NCBI GenBank assembly: GCA_019918135.1 | Contig: WBZZ01005231.1 | Coordinates: forward strand, 295,001 to 359,000 | Length of the DNA: 64,000 nucleotides | Direction: 5' to 3' | DNA from: Paulinella micropora | Lineage: Eukaryota > Cercozoa > Imbricatea > Euglyphida > Paulinellidae | Shown here: piece by piece, positions 1 to 9,972 of the stretch | Layout: every line of letters starts with the position of its first letter | Position numbering within the stretch: the first letter of the stretch is position 1 | Translations under genes and position numbers: made by a program | Notes under the pieces: model-generated | The model's database searches: none | Seen by the model: only the letters and a program-made list of their open reading frames with translations | Told to the model about the DNA's origin: nothing

Positions 1-54
1 CGGATGCAGGCGCGCGCTTCCGTGGGGAGAGCCGCGTCTTTGGCGCGCGCGTTT

Positions 55-252
55 GAATCGGGTGGTTCGTTTTTGACCTTGACCAGCAAGTGTAAGCTAT
101 AGATGAGTTGGGCGGCGCAGAGGTCAAAAACGAACCACCGGTGCACTTGGCTGCCCGCTCACTTTTGAATCGAGTGGTTCGTTTTTGACCTTGACCAGCA
201 AGTGTAAGCTATAGATGAGTTGGGTGGCGCAGAGGTCAAAAACGAACCACCG
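55..252. repeat. Two tandem copies of a hairpin-containing repeat
   Basis: Two direct copies about 113 bp apart. Each contains a long inverted repeat. In copy 1 the arms 61-79 and 121-139 are perfect 19-nt reverse complements around a 41-nt spacer; in copy 2 the arms are 174-191 and 233-250 (18 nt). The spacers are nearly identical between copies. Nothing coding is convincing here. It lies outside the left viral terminal repeat and may be host or viral sub-terminal DNA. Confidence 0.85.
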
Positions 253-362
253 CATTGTGTGAGAAATTGTAGTGTGGGCGCACTTGGCTGCCCGCCGGAG
301 TCTGGCTCTGCGCGCGCTTTTGGATCGGGCGGTGCACCGGCCCCTATTACGGACAACTGGTC

Positions 363-630
363 TTTAGGGGGGGGGGGGGGGGTCAAAAACACAAATTGCC
401 TTTCCGTGAGGGGGGGTCGTTTTCGTCGGATCGGGCATCGGAAGGGGGGGGGGGGGGGGGGTCGTTTCCTATGAACTTGGACCGGAGAGGGGGGAGGGGG
501 GGGGGGGGGTCATTTCGTCAAATCGGCACTGGGGAGGGGGGGGGGGGTGGTCGAAACCTCATTTTTAGGTTTGGTGGGGGGGGGGGGTCGTTTCGGCATT
601 TCGGCACTGGGAGAAGGGGGGGTCGTTTTC
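363..630. repeat. G-homopolymer array
   Basis: Six or more G tracts (7-18 nt) separated by short related spacers, often ending in TCGTTTC or TCATTTC. The reading frames through it are low-complexity glycine/arginine and not genes. Similar spacer phrases (ATCGGCAC, ACCGGAGA) recur in reverse orientation in the C-tract array at about 38260-38430, so the two arrays look like an inverted pair flanking the viral block. Confidence 0.8.
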
Positions 631-654
631 ACCATTAAAAAAAATTTAATCGGA

Positions 655-875
655 AAAAATTGTCGATAGGCCTGCGCCGGCCGGGCCGCCGGACCAGTGG
701 CGCGTGCCTGGTCTGGTTCGGTTCCGACCTTGTCGCCTTCAGACTTGCTTCTGCTCTGAAGCAAGTAAGTGACCTGAGCCGGAACGACCCCATTGCCATT
801 TTTGCCCCTACCACTGGCAGTGGCCGAATTCCCGGAAACTTACCGCGCCGCAATACACGTCAAAACTTTCGCTCA
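655..875 (+). repeat. Left terminal inverted repeat of the viral block
   Basis: This stretch matches the reverse complement of about 35,885-36,145. Shared blocks include GGACCAGYGGCGCGTGCC, CCGGAACGA, CCATTGCCATTTTTGCCCC, CCACTGGCAGTGG, CGAATTC and TTACCGCGCC, in the same order and similar spacing. The copies are diverged, so this is not a fresh duplication. The first viral gene starts about 58 bp inside it. Exact outer ends are not resolved. Confidence 0.85.
743..766. other. TIR hairpin, left copy
   Basis: A perfect 9-bp stem (743-751 with 758-766) around a 6-nt loop. It sits at the position equivalent to the right-TIR hairpin (36009-36031), but its stem bases differ. Confidence 0.75.
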
Positions 876-932
876 TTGGAAAAAATACAACAAAAAAACG
901 TTCCTGTGTGTGTCTGTGTACAGTGACCAGCG

Positions 933-3900
933 ATGGACGAGGAAACCGTACTGGACTGCTCTCCGCCCCCTTCGCCCGGGCCAGTGGAGTTCTATGTGGA
1001 CGAAATGGAAAATGACGACGAGGAAGACGTGGAGTGCGACGAGAAGAAACAGCAGCGCGAAGAGGGCGACAACGGGAGTGGAGGAGGCAAGCCAGTGCTC
1101 GTGCTGCACGAGACAGCAGACTTGCTCAAGGTGCGAGCCCTGCTCCAGGACGAAAGGGTGATGCCCAACTACAGGCGGTACCTACTGGCCCTGTACACCA
1201 ACGTGAACGAGAAGGGCAAACTGGAGGTGGCGTACCGCTTTCCGCGCGGGATACAGGCCCCGCGCAAGTCCAAAAAGTGTCCCGATGCAGCTCTGCCGGG
1301 CTGCCGCTTGTACGCAGAGCACTGGCTGCAGTCCGCGCCAAGGGAACTGAGGAGGCTCACCCTGTCGGGCACGCTCGAGCTGGACATACGAAACTCTGTG
1401 CCCTTCTTCTTGCACTGGCTGGCCTCGGAGCTCAAGTCATCGCCCGCGGCCGATCTGGCGCCGCTGCGGGAGTTCGTGACTGATCGCGAAGGCTTCTTCC
1501 GCCGCGTCAAGGAGTCACTGCGCGTCACGGACGACGCATTTGTTAAGGACGTTATGCTCCGCCTCGTGCATGGCGGAGTGTTGATACGGCTCCCCGGCGC
1601 CACTACGGACTGCAAAATGGATGCGTACCCCATCCTGGCCGAAATACAATGCAGCGTCAAGCTGGCGGTGCAAGGGCTGGTCAAGTACTTTCCCAAGCTG
1701 TGGGCCTGGTGCAAGAAGACCAAGAGCCAGACGGAGAGCCCCGACGGCCGCATCAGATTCTACAACCTACGGGGCAGGTTCGTTCACTTCCTGACGACCC
1801 GTTTCGAGAACGAAGTGATGATGCGCGTGATCGAGTACTTTGGCAAAGACAACGTGAGCACGCTGGTGCACGACGCAGTGTTTGTACGAGCCTCCGAGAT
1901 CGACGTGGCGAAGCTAAACCAGCACATCGCAGACGGCGGCGCGCTCTCTGGTGTGGAAAAGCCTCGTCCCGACAGCAAGACGATCGTGGTGGATGGCGCG
2001 CGCATCCCGGTCCCGATGCTGTCGCCTCCCAGCGACCTCCAGTGGCGAGTCACCCCAGTGAGCGAGAACGCGGGCGACCGCGAAGCCATTTACAAGCGTG
2101 ACCTGTCTGACGGGGACTTGGCTAAGATCACCGGTTTCCCTCACACGATCGCCTTCCTTGTGGAGCAAGACTTGTACCTCAAGACGTTCCCCGACTGCCA
2201 CCAGGAGAGAGTGATGCACAGAGTCTCTTTCAAGCAAGCTCGTTACGTGGTGATCAACGGCCACACGGGGATGGGCAAAACACACGTGGGCTTCGCTGCA
2301 GTTCGCGAAATGCTGTCGCAGAACCCCACCGCCAAGATCGTCTGGGTCGTCGGCTGAACGTCGCAGGCCCAGAACTCGGACAAGCGGCTGGAGAAATACC
2401 TAGCGGACCATGGGATATACGCTGGTGTGATCATGTACGAAAACGCTAGCAGGAAGGAGATCTACGAGGCGCGCATCATCATAATCCAGTACGAGTCTAT
2501 CTGGAAGCTACAGTCCGCCTCAGCACAGGACAAGCGCAGGGCGGAGTTCCAGTTGTACCAGATGGTGGTGGTCGACGAAGCGATGCTCATCTTCAACCAG
2601 AGCGTTTCTGTCGAGACCAACGGGGACAACCTGAGACAGAACGACGTCATTTTCAGAGCGTTGTGCGGGATGGCCGAGAGGGTGCTTATTTTCAAGGTTG
2701 TTGTGCGACGGGGGCGGAGTCGCCAGAAGGGAAGGAAAAGCGTCACTGGAGGAGGCACAAAACGACATACGGTTCCACTACTACAAGTACGTGCCCCTAC
2801 ACCTGCGGAGAGGCTTGCTGGTGGTATCTGAATTTGATGACTGGCTGAGGAGAATTACAGATGGCCTGCGCAACGGGCACAAGATGATGGTCGCATGCCA
2901 CACACAGCGAGCGGCGGCGGCCCTGTACGACACGCTACAAAAGCTGTTCCCTGATCTCGCGCCCGTGAGGCCATGCGCGCCCGGCACGAGAGGCAACGTT
3001 CGGACGACTGTCAACAGAGACCCGAAGAAGCGCACCCGGGAAGAGAAGGAGATCTACGAGCGAGAGAACAGGATCAGGGCTACGTGGTCGGACAAGGCAG
3101 ACATCAGGTTGCTGGACGGCCAGACTTGCAAGAGCACCAGTAAGTTCCTGATGTCGACTATCAATGACTTCTTCAAAAACGACCCAGCCAAAGAGAAGAC
3201 GCCCCGCCTACTGATTTACACGAGCAAGATGTGCGTGGCGGTGGATATACAGACCCTGGTCGACCAAGTCTTCCTGCACTGCGCGTACGAAAAGGATATT
3301 TCGAAACTGGGCCCACCGGCGCGGATCATGGCGCAGATGCTAATGAGAGCGCGTCGGGTCAGGGACTCGACCATCTACGCGTACTTTGGCGAAGGCGGGA
3401 TCCCGGCCCCTCGCTGTTTCGAGAGCAGACAGGAGACGACTCTGCCCTGGGAACACTGCGAGGTTTTCGAGCAGTACGAGGCCAACTACTCTGCCAAGGA
3501 GGCGCGCATGAGGGCTCTGCACAGAGTCAAAGGCGTGCTTACGCCCTGGTGCGTGATTGACAGTGGCTACGACTGGGTGCGGGTGGAGGATCAGGCGGGC
3601 GTTTCCAGGATGATCGAGGTGCCCAGTTCACTGAAGCTGCGGTTGATCGCGTCCTTAGCGGAGCAGCGGCGCTGCAGGGGTCCTGCCATGTGGGATTGGC
3701 TCATCCAGGATTTCCAGTTGGTCTTGCCGCCTATCATGACGGACGAGGAGCGCAAAAAGAAAGCAGACGACAAAGCGAAACAGAAGAAAGAAGAGAAGGA
3801 GGCAAAGATCCAGCTAGAGCAGGAACTAGAAGAGGGCGGAGAGAAGTTGGTACCGCCACCTCCACTCTGTCTCATGGGGGTAGTGATCAGGGACGTAGTG

Positions 3901-4779
3901 AAGTGGGGGTTGCTGACGGTAGAGAGCGCTCGTACACGCGCGGACTTTCTGTTCAGGTCTCGTGGACCCAACGACCATGAAAAAATCGAGTATGCCATGA
4001 TGAGCACCTTTGCCCGCTACCCTGGCGTCCACACAGTGCTGAAGAAAGCGGCAGCAGAGTACAGGAAAAAGCGCGCCGAGCTGCAAGGAGCGCCTGTCCA
4101 CGATCCCGCCAAGCTACAAAACGATCTTGCCTGGCTACGGCACAAGTGGGTAAAAGGGGTTAAGTCCTTCTACCAGCAGTGCAAGGACAAAGTGGATATT
4201 TTGGACCAGCTGGCCCTCGTGAAAGGCGACGTGAGACTGGCCGAGCAACTGGACAGGGCCGACAGACAGATCGCCGCGCTGTGCAAGAGCCACGTCGGTT
4301 TGTACAAGGCGGTGAGCGGGCTCGCGGAAGTATTCGAGGTGAATTCGGTCCAAGACCTGTTCAAGGACAGTAAGACGGTGTATAGCAACGAGCTGCTTGA
4401 ATCGGAGCTAGTGCGCAAGCTCGCGGGAGACGCGGTCCTCGCTGGGCCCAAGATCCCCTTCAAGAAAAGGGAGTTTGCCACAAACAAGGCAGCCCTCAAG
4501 TACCTACTGGGCTGCGTCGGCTACGAGAATGTTTCCACCGGGAAAAGCAAAAGGTCACAGAAAGACGGTGATAGGGAGAGCCACCGCACGTTTACTATAC
4601 AGCCAATCGCCTCGGTGCACGACGTGCAGCGATACCATGATGAGTTCTACCAGGAGGATGCAAACAAGGTGCTCATGAAGAGCACGAAACGCAAGAACAA
4701 GTCCCAGGAGAACCAGAACGTGAGCAGCAAGAGACAGAGGCTTGAAGGTGAACACGTGACCGCTGACGCGAACGTGTGA
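933..4779 (+). CDS. PolA-like polymerase domain fused to herpes OBP-type SF2 helicase (disrupted)
   Basis: Probable replication protein. The N-terminal acidic tail is followed by a region with the spacing of a family A polymerase palm: LELDIRNS (about residues 147-154), a basic helix ending LRLVHGG (about 205-212) and LVHDAVFV (about 310-317). I read these as motifs A, B and C. The C-terminal half is an SF2 helicase of herpesvirus origin-binding-protein type: Walker A GHTGMGKTH (about 443-451), IIQYESIWKL, and DEA of motif II in VVVDEAMLIF. The C-terminus is lysine-rich. Two lesions break it: an in-frame TGA at 2355-2357, after which the same frame continues, and a frameshift near 2700 next to a G run. 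Start 933 gives the longest N-terminus just inside the TIR. The helicase assignment is stronger than the polymerase one. Confidence 0.72.
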
Positions 4780-4881
4780 AAAAAACACTTTATTAAAAAA
4801 ACCCGGAAATCTTATTAACAAAAAAATGCGTGCCTAGAAAACATAGGAGCATCAAGAGGGATTTGAACTGTGACAATTAAA

Positions 4882-4896
4882 TCTTGTCTATCTTGT
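4882..4896 (+). promoter_or_regulatory. TCTTGT promoter-like motif, doubled
   Basis: Two TCTTGT copies (4882-4887, 4891-4896) after an A/T-rich stretch, 18-32 nt before the ATG at 4914. The same hexamer after an A or T run precedes several other genes of the block. Confidence 0.45.
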
Positions 4897-4913
4897 TTTT
4901 ATCCAATTGAGCC

Positions 4914-5255
4914 ATGCAACCAGACACACAGACTTCTACTAGAGATAACTCTCTATTATTCGCGGCTGGTTGCCTACCCGCCCGGTTCTTACTGGCCACC
5001 GCCGCAATTAACTCGGCCGGCCCGACCAAAGACAAATTGCGGCTACTTTCGCTCGTGCCGGCAGCCGTCTGGTTATCAGGCGCGATGAACAAACAAGAAG
5101 AAGGTTTCCTGGGCGGCAAAGTGTGGTGGGCCGAGAACCGTGTGATTCACGGGATTCTTTATTTGATTTTTGCAGCTACTGGAAAAGGAGAACTGCTGAT
5201 AACAGATGCAGTGCTGGCTACCTACTTTGGCTTCCAGCATTTTAGCAGAGAATGA
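4914..5255 (+). CDS. Small membrane protein, unrecognised
   Basis: 113 aa with two or three hydrophobic segments (about 15-32, 42-56 and 80-105), separated by a Gly/Trp-rich stretch containing FLGGKVWWAENR. The order KLRLLS, a hydrophobic helix, GG, WW, then R..H..LYL.FA suggests a small two- or three-helix viral membrane protein rather than a chance ORF. It lies between the helicase and RNR genes on the same strand and has a doubled TCTTGT motif upstream. No function assigned. Confidence 0.55.
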   Translation: MQPDTQTSTRDNSLLFAAGCLPARFLLATAAINSAGPTKDKLRLLSLVPAAVWLSGAMNKQEEGFLGGKVWWAENRVIHGILYLIFAATGKGELLITDAVLATYFGFQHFSRE

Positions 5256-5264
5256 TTTTTTTTC

Positions 5265-5270
5265 TCTTGT
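5265..5270 (+). promoter_or_regulatory. TCTTGT promoter-like motif before RNR1
   Basis: TTTTTTTTCTCTTGTG ends 25 nt before the ATG at 5295. Same motif class as at 4882, 10863, 20101, 20738, 21971 and 26323. Confidence 0.4.
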
Positions 5271-5294
5271 GTCATTAATGCAAGCACGCGCGAA

Positions 5295-7559
5295 ATGCAA
5301 GTCCGAAAAAGAGATGGCTCTTTGGAGCCCGTGTCTTTTGACAAAGTGCTTCGCAGAGTCTCTCTACTCGCAACTGATCTGCCAGGCGCGAGCGCGGTCG
5401 AGGTGGCTCGACAAACAATTGCGGGCATACGAGAAGGAATCTCGACCTCCGAATTGGATGGACTCGCCGCCTCGAGCTGTGCGGCGTTGGCCTCGTACCA
5501 TCCTGACTATGCACTGCTCGGTGGCAGAATCGTCGCTAGTGACCTCCAAAAAAGTTGTCCTGTCACGTTTCGGGACGCGATGGACCGTCTGCGCCTATCG
5601 CTGGCGCCCAGCTTTTCGGTGTTTGTCGACAAGCACCAGGCCGCTTTAAACGAGACAGTTATGCCCGAAAGAGACCTCAATTTCGACTACTTCGGAATCA
5701 GCACGCTCAAGCAAGGCTACCTTCTCAGAGACGCCGACGACAAGATTTGCGAGACGCCGCAATACTTGTACATGCGAATCGCGGTGGCGCTTCACCACAG
5801 CCCGGAAGAAAGCGAAGACACTGTCTTGCGCAAGATACGCGAGACCTACAATCTCTTATCTGCTGGCCTGTACAGCCATGCTTCGCCAACTATGTTCAAC
5901 GCCGGCCTGTGCCGGAACCAGCAGCTGGCTTCGTGTTTCCTGTTGCCGGTTCGAGAAGACAGTCTCACAGGGATCTTCGAAAGCGTGAAGGACTGCGCTG
6001 TCATTTCAAAACACGCAGGAGGTATTGGGTTGTACATCGGCAACGTGCGAGCAGCAGGCAGCAGGATCTACGGGACGGGGGGCAGGTCGGGGGGGGTTGT
6101 ACCGCTTGCCCGCGTTCTTAATGAAGCCTCACGTTTCGCGGATCAGAGTGGGCGCAGGAAAGGAGCTTTTGCCGTGTACATGCCTCCGTGGCACAAGGAC
6201 ATCTTCGATTTCTTGCAGCTGCGCCAGAATACAGGTGCGGCGGAAACGAGAGCACGCGATCTGTTTACAGCGCTGATGATACCAAATCTCTTTATGGAAC
6301 GAGTGCGCGACGACGGCGACTGGACGTTGTTTTGTCCGACCGAGGTCCAGGGGCTTGACAATTCATGGGGCAGGTTCTGGGAGTCTCGCTACACAAATGC
6401 CGAGAAAACACAACAGGGCCAAAAAGTGAAGGCCAGGCACCTATGGTCGGCCATTTTAAAAGCCCAAATCGAGACGGGCACGCCGTACATCATTTACCGA
6501 GACCACGCCAACGCAAAAAGCAATCAACAGCATACTGGAGTTATTCAGAATTCAAATTTATGCGCGGAGATCATGGAAGTGAGCTCGCCCGAAGAGACAG
6601 CCGTCTGTAACCTCGCTTCTCTGTGTCTTCCCCGTTTTGTCACAGATGACAAGAAAATCGACATCAGCCTCCTCCACTCTGTCACGCGCAGTGCGGTAAG
6701 GGCCTTAGACCGCATCATCGACTTGACGACCTACCCCGTCCCCGAGGCTAAAATGTCAAACTTGGAGCACAGGCCAGTTGGATTGGGCATCTGCGGACTG
6801 TCTGAATTGTTTGCGGAACTGAGCCTGCCCTTCGAAAGCAATGAAGCCGCCGCCCTGAACGAGCGCATCGCACGAGAGATCTATTTTGCTGCGATCACTG
6901 CCAGCGTAGATCTCGCGAAAGAAAAGGGACAATACCCGGAGTTCGAGGGCAGCCCCGCCTCGCAGGGCAAGCTGCAGCCGGACCTCTGGGGCGTGGAGCT
7001 GAAGTCAGAGCGATGGAGTAGGCTGAAGGCAGACATGAAGACACACGGTCTCAGAAACTCGTTGGTGGTCGCGCTTATGCCAACGGCGTCCACGAGTCAG
7101 ATACTCGGAGTGAACGAGAGTTTTGAACCGGTCTATAGCAATTTAATGGTCAGGCGGACACTGGCCGGGGAACATGCTATACTCAACCGGTACTTGGTCA
7201 GGGCGCTTGAACAAAGAGGCCTCTGGACCCCAGCGGTCAGAGCGCAGCTCCTGGCAAACGACGGCTCTGTCCAGAACATCGCGACTATACCAGAGGACAT
7301 AAAGCAAGTCTTCAAGACGGTCTTTGAAGTACCGATGAAGACACAGCTGCAGCTATCCGCCGGGCGCGGGCCTTACGTGTGCCAGTCCCAGAGCCTCAAT
7401 GTGTTTTTCGAAAACGTGACCGAACGCAAACTGTCTAGTAGTCATTTTTACGCCTGGGAACTAGGCCTGAAGACCGGTTGTTACTACCTTCGAACCAAGG
7501 CAGCCACTAGTGCCAAGCAGTCGTGTACCGGTGATGTGTGTATCATGTGTACAGTTTAA
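5295..7559 (+). CDS. Ribonucleoside-diphosphate reductase, large subunit (class I)
   Basis: 754 aa, normal length for class Ia R1, intact. It reduces ribonucleotides to deoxyribonucleotides together with the small subunit at 30539-31516. The N-terminus (VRKRDGSLEPVSFDKVLRR) is an ATP-cone. Active-site segments are recognisable: NLCAEIMEVSSPEETAVCNL (about 423-442), MPTASTSQILGVNESFEP (about 595-612), and a C-terminal redox cysteine pair in DVCIMCTV. The start at 5295 opens directly on the ATP-cone. The stop abuts the convergent gene on the minus strand within a shared TTTAATTAAA. The two RNR subunits are encoded about 23 kb apart. Confidence 0.97.
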   Translation: MQVRKRDGSLEPVSFDKVLRRVSLLATDLPGASAVEVARQTIAGIREGISTSELDGLAASSCAALASYHPDYALLGGRIVASDLQKSCPVTFRDAMDRLRLSLAPSFSVFVDKHQAALNETVMPERDLNFDYFGISTLKQGYLLRDADDKICETPQYLYMRIAVALHHSPEESEDTVLRKIRETYNLLSAGLYSHASPTMFNAGLCRNQQLASCFLLPVREDSLTGIFESVKDCAVISKHAGGIGLYIGNVRAAGSRIYGTGGRSGGVVPLARVLNEASRFADQSGRRKGAFAVYMPPWHKDIFDFLQLRQNTGAAETRARDLFTALMIPNLFMERVRDDGDWTLFCPTEVQGLDNSWGRFWESRYTNAEKTQQGQKVKARHLWSAILKAQIETGTPYIIYRDHANAKSNQQHTGVIQNSNLCAEIMEVSSPEETAVCNLASLCLPRFVTDDKKIDISLLHSVTRSAVRALDRIIDLTTYPVPEAKMSNLEHRPVGLGICGLSELFAELSLPFESNEAAALNERIAREIYFAAITASVDLAKEKGQYPEFEGSPASQGKLQPDLWGVELKSERWSRLKADMKTHGLRNSLVVALMPTASTSQILGVNESFEPVYSNLMVRRTLAGEHAILNRYLVRALEQRGLWTPAVRAQLLANDGSVQNIATIPEDIKQVFKTVFEVPMKTQLQLSAGRGPYVCQSQSLNVFFENVTERKLSSSHFYAWELGLKTGCYYLRTKAATSAKQSCTGDVCIMCTV

Positions 7560-8297
7560 TTAAACCAGGTCTACTGACAAGTCCATGGCACTGGCGCCGC
7601 CCTCGCTGTTTTCATCACCGGACAGAGACACGCCAAAAGCTTCCTTTTCTGAGAGGTCTTGGTCCGGGTACCCCAGGCCGGCTTCTTGCTTTCTGATCTG
7701 CAGAACGCGCCAAGAAAGTGTAACTTTTTCGCCCTTGCTGCAGAGCGCCGTAGCTTGTACCACCGCTCGCACCACGTCGCCCTTTTGCAAGGTGGAGACA
7801 TCTCCGCCTCCGAGGAACCGAGCTCCCGTGACGGTGACGGTCAGGCGCGGCGCCCAGGCGCGGTCGGACTTTTGCGAAGTGCGCAGGCGCGTACAGGGCT
7901 GGTAGCAGCACCTGACCTGCTCGTCGCTCTTTGCCATCGGGCCCGCCCTCTTCATCGTAGGAACAATTTTGTCGCGCTGTTCCACCACGAGGTCGGCAAC
8001 CTTTTCGTCGATTGAACGCAGCACCTTGAACGCCTGCAGCACTTCGCCATACTGTTGCGCGTGCTTGAAGTCGAGGTCAATGGTGGTCTTGGCCGACTTG
8101 TTGCCTTGGTCGTACGTCGAGGGGTCCCAAGCGAGCTGAAGCGCAGGGAGCACGAGCGTTAGACTCTTTTCGCCGTGACACAAATTTGAAAATATGCTCC
8201 CATACGCAGTTCTGGGCACGTCCGACAGGCGGAGCTTTTTGGGGTCGGCGACTGGGTCAAATGCCCTGACCTGGTTGCTGTCTGAGACGATGGACAT
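7560..8297 (-). CDS. Putative ssDNA-binding-like replication protein
   Basis: 245 aa, intact. The N-terminus has VRAFDP..DPKKLRLSDV, followed by a predicted beta-rich region and a central RCCYQPCTRLRTSQ segment. The tail is acidic. This overall plan (an LRLS-type opening, a beta domain and an acidic C-terminus) resembles small ssDNA-binding proteins of large DNA viruses. That is an impression from layout, not a motif match. It is convergent with RNR1 and divergent from the PCNA-like gene, and so sits in the replication cluster. Confidence 0.45.
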   Translation of the reverse strand: MSIVSDSNQVRAFDPVADPKKLRLSDVPRTAYGSIFSNLCHGEKSLTLVLPALQLAWDPSTYDQGNKSAKTTIDLDFKHAQQYGEVLQAFKVLRSIDEKVADLVVEQRDKIVPTMKRAGPMAKSDEQVRCCYQPCTRLRTSQKSDRAWAPRLTVTVTGARFLGGGDVSTLQKGDVVRAVVQATALCSKGEKVTLSWRVLQIRKQEAGLGYPDQDLSEKEAFGVSLSGDENSEGGASAMDLSVDLV

Positions 8298-8361
8298 TGG
8301 TCGAATTCTGGCCTGGATCTCTCTCTCTCTCTCTCTTTAAAGGGAATATACACGCGACTTC

Positions 8362-8384
8362 TTTTAAATCTCAAACTTTAAATG
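8362..8384 (+). promoter_or_regulatory. Class II promoter-like motif before the PCNA-like gene
   Basis: TTTTAAATCTCAAACTTTAAAT, 87 nt before the ATG at 8449. It resembles TTTCAAATCTCGAAT at 9891 and 25059, both 82 nt before their ATG. It lies in the divergent spacer between the genes at 8297 and 8449. Confidence 0.45.
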
Positions 8385-8448
8385 GCGACCGTTTGAAATC
8401 CGAAAAGAAGGAAACGGAAATAAACGCGACGATTTACTCAGCCAAAAA

Positions 8449-9428
8449 ATGAGCTACCGCTTTCTGTGGAGGTCCAAGTCCAACGGCGTCGCTTTCCGCC
8501 GGGCACTCGACTCGCTGTCCCCGCTGCTGCTGGAGGCTCGTGTCGAAGCGACCGTCGACAAGCTTGTCCTGTGCAGTGCAGCCGATGGGCTGCTTGCTCA
8601 GTTTGTGGTGCCCTTTTTGGGCGCCGCTAACGGCGACTTTGTCTCGCTCAGTGGCAACTCGTCCAAGTGCGTGTTTTCGCTCGACCTGAAAGAAATCCAG
8701 TGCTGGCTGAGCACGTTTCGCGAGGGCACGACACTCGAGCTCTCCGTCGCGCTCGACAACAGACTTTGTATCAAATTTTGGACCGACAACAAAACGTTTC
8801 GGCACTATAGCGATCTGACATCACTGCTCGTGTCCCAAGAAGCGGCCTTCCTGCCGACTACCGAGTGGACTGATGTCGACCGACTAGTCGAAGTCTCAGG
8901 GCCCGCGCTGAACGCTGTCATTAGGCACCATTCCAAGAGCAATTCTCATTGCCGTCTGTTCGTGGAAGGGGACGGGCTCTGTACCGAGTCCTCGCTGCGG
9001 GCAGTGGACGCGAGTCGGCATCACGCACCAGCCTTGGCGGCATCGCTCTGCTGGCAGAGGACAAGGAGTCGCTCTTGCGCTCGGACCTGTCGAAGACGCC
9101 TACCGAGGCCGGCGACTGTGTCTACTCACTTGAAACGCTGAAGAAGGTACTTAAAAGTTGTGCGTTTCAGGAGAAAAAGACTGGTCGAGTCTTGGTCGGC
9201 GCTGCGCCGAATGTGCTGCACCTCGTCTTCAAACGGGAAGGCGGTCCATGGCTCAAGTATGCTATTCTGGCAGACTCCGAGGGACCGCCGCCTCCCCTGC
9301 CTGCGCTGGCGCCCCTCGCCCTGACCACCGACGGCGCCGCCGAGGAGGAAGAACAGTGCAGGGTGGTCATCAAGCGCAAGAAGAAGAACACGAAGCGGAA
9401 GAGAGACGGATCCCTGGCAGGCGCTTAA
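8449..9428 (+). CDS. PCNA-like sliding clamp (frameshifted)
   Basis: About 325 aa over two frames. The opening LWRSKSNGVAFRRALDSLSPLL, followed by alternating beta/alpha pattern, VDKLVLCSAADG and ATFREG..LELSV-type strands, fits a PCNA-fold clamp. The second frame has CVYSLETLKKVLKSC (a typical C-domain helix) and VLHLVFK. One single-base frameshift lies between about 8980 and 9020. A Lys/Arg-rich tail (IKRKKKNTKRKRD) follows the clamp fold and may be nuclear-targeting. The gene converges on the VLTF2-like gene and overlaps its 3' end by about 59 bp. Confidence 0.65.
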
Positions 9429-9843
9429 GGCGTCTCAGCATGTACTTTTTACCAGCGAGCTTACTAATAAACGTCTTTTGCGTTTCCTTTCTGTGCACCG
9501 GCACGTACCAATTGACTACCCGGCCCACGGCCCTGAAAGCCGAGATGTCCAGAGGTCCTCCGTAATCCACGAGCTCATGGCGCGGCGGCGCCGGTTGAAC
9601 TAGCTGCTTGTGCAGATTGACTCTTAGGAACGAGTGCAAGAGGTCCATTGATCGTGAACGGATCGTCTCGGCAATCCCATATTCCGCGAAGGCCGCTGCA
9701 CAACCGATACTACAAAAATGACCCCAGACGAACAGCTCTTCGTCTGCGTGGGCTATCGGCAAGCCATACCACTTGCCGTCATCCCGCGCGCAGCCGTAGG
9801 AACAGTGCAGACACTTGCCCTTGTAAACTTCGGTGCCCTCCAT
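9370..9843 (-). CDS. VLTF2-like late transcription factor (FCS/MYM-type zinc finger)
   Basis: 157 aa. Conserved zinc-binding layout CLHCSYGC...GLPIAHADE...WGHFCSIGCAAAF (about residues 11-53): a CxxC, then a Gly-Leu-Pro segment, then FCSxxC. This is the arrangement of poxvirus-type late transcription factor 2 and its giant-virus relatives. The remainder (HSFLRVN, PPRHELVDYGGPL) is also typical of the family's C-terminal half. It is transcribed away from the VLTF3-like gene, so the two late-factor genes share a spacer. The last 20 residues overlap the clamp gene and are compositionally odd. Confidence 0.7.
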   Translation of the reverse strand: MEGTEVYKGKCLHCSYGCARDDGKWYGLPIAHADEELFVWGHFCSIGCAAAFAEYGIAETIRSRSMDLLHSFLRVNLHKQLVQPAPPRHELVDYGGPLDISAFRAVGRVVNWYVPVHRKETQKTFISKLAGKKYMLRRLKRLPGIRLSSASCSSSCA

Positions 9844-9890
9844 CTTTTTTGTGTGTGTGTCACTGGCAACTCCTCCTTTTTCCCTTTGTG

Positions 9891-9912
9891 TTTCAAATCT
9901 CGAATCTTAAAT
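9891..9912 (+). promoter_or_regulatory. Class II promoter-like motif before VLTF3
   Basis: TTTCAAATCTCGAAT followed by CTTAAAT, 82 nt before the ATG at 9973. The same core at 25059 is also 82 nt before its ATG. It lies between divergent VLTF2 and VLTF3 genes and may serve both. Confidence 0.5.
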
Positions 9913-9972
9913 GCTCGCGGTTCAAAGATCTGTTGCGTTTCTTTCTCGCTAGCCGGCCGTCATTTTTTGTAC

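Noticed and set aside
220-638. Open frames through the G-tract array
   Set aside because: Glycine/arginine low complexity created by homopolymers; no start context or domain.
1034-1483. Overlapping 149-codon frame inside the helicase fusion
   Set aside because: Arg/Ala-rich alternate frame of a GC-rich gene; no independent signal.
4843-4918. tRNA-like A-box (TGGCTCAATTGG) and B-box (AGTTCAAATCC) on the minus strand at near-canonical spacing
   Set aside because: Acceptor, D, anticodon and T stems do not pair; it also overlaps the upstream region of the membrane-protein gene. At most a decayed relic.
9718-9972. Upstream in-frame extension of the VLTF3-like gene
   Set aside because: It runs through the divergent promoter and antisense to VLTF2; no conserved residues before the zinc ribbon.
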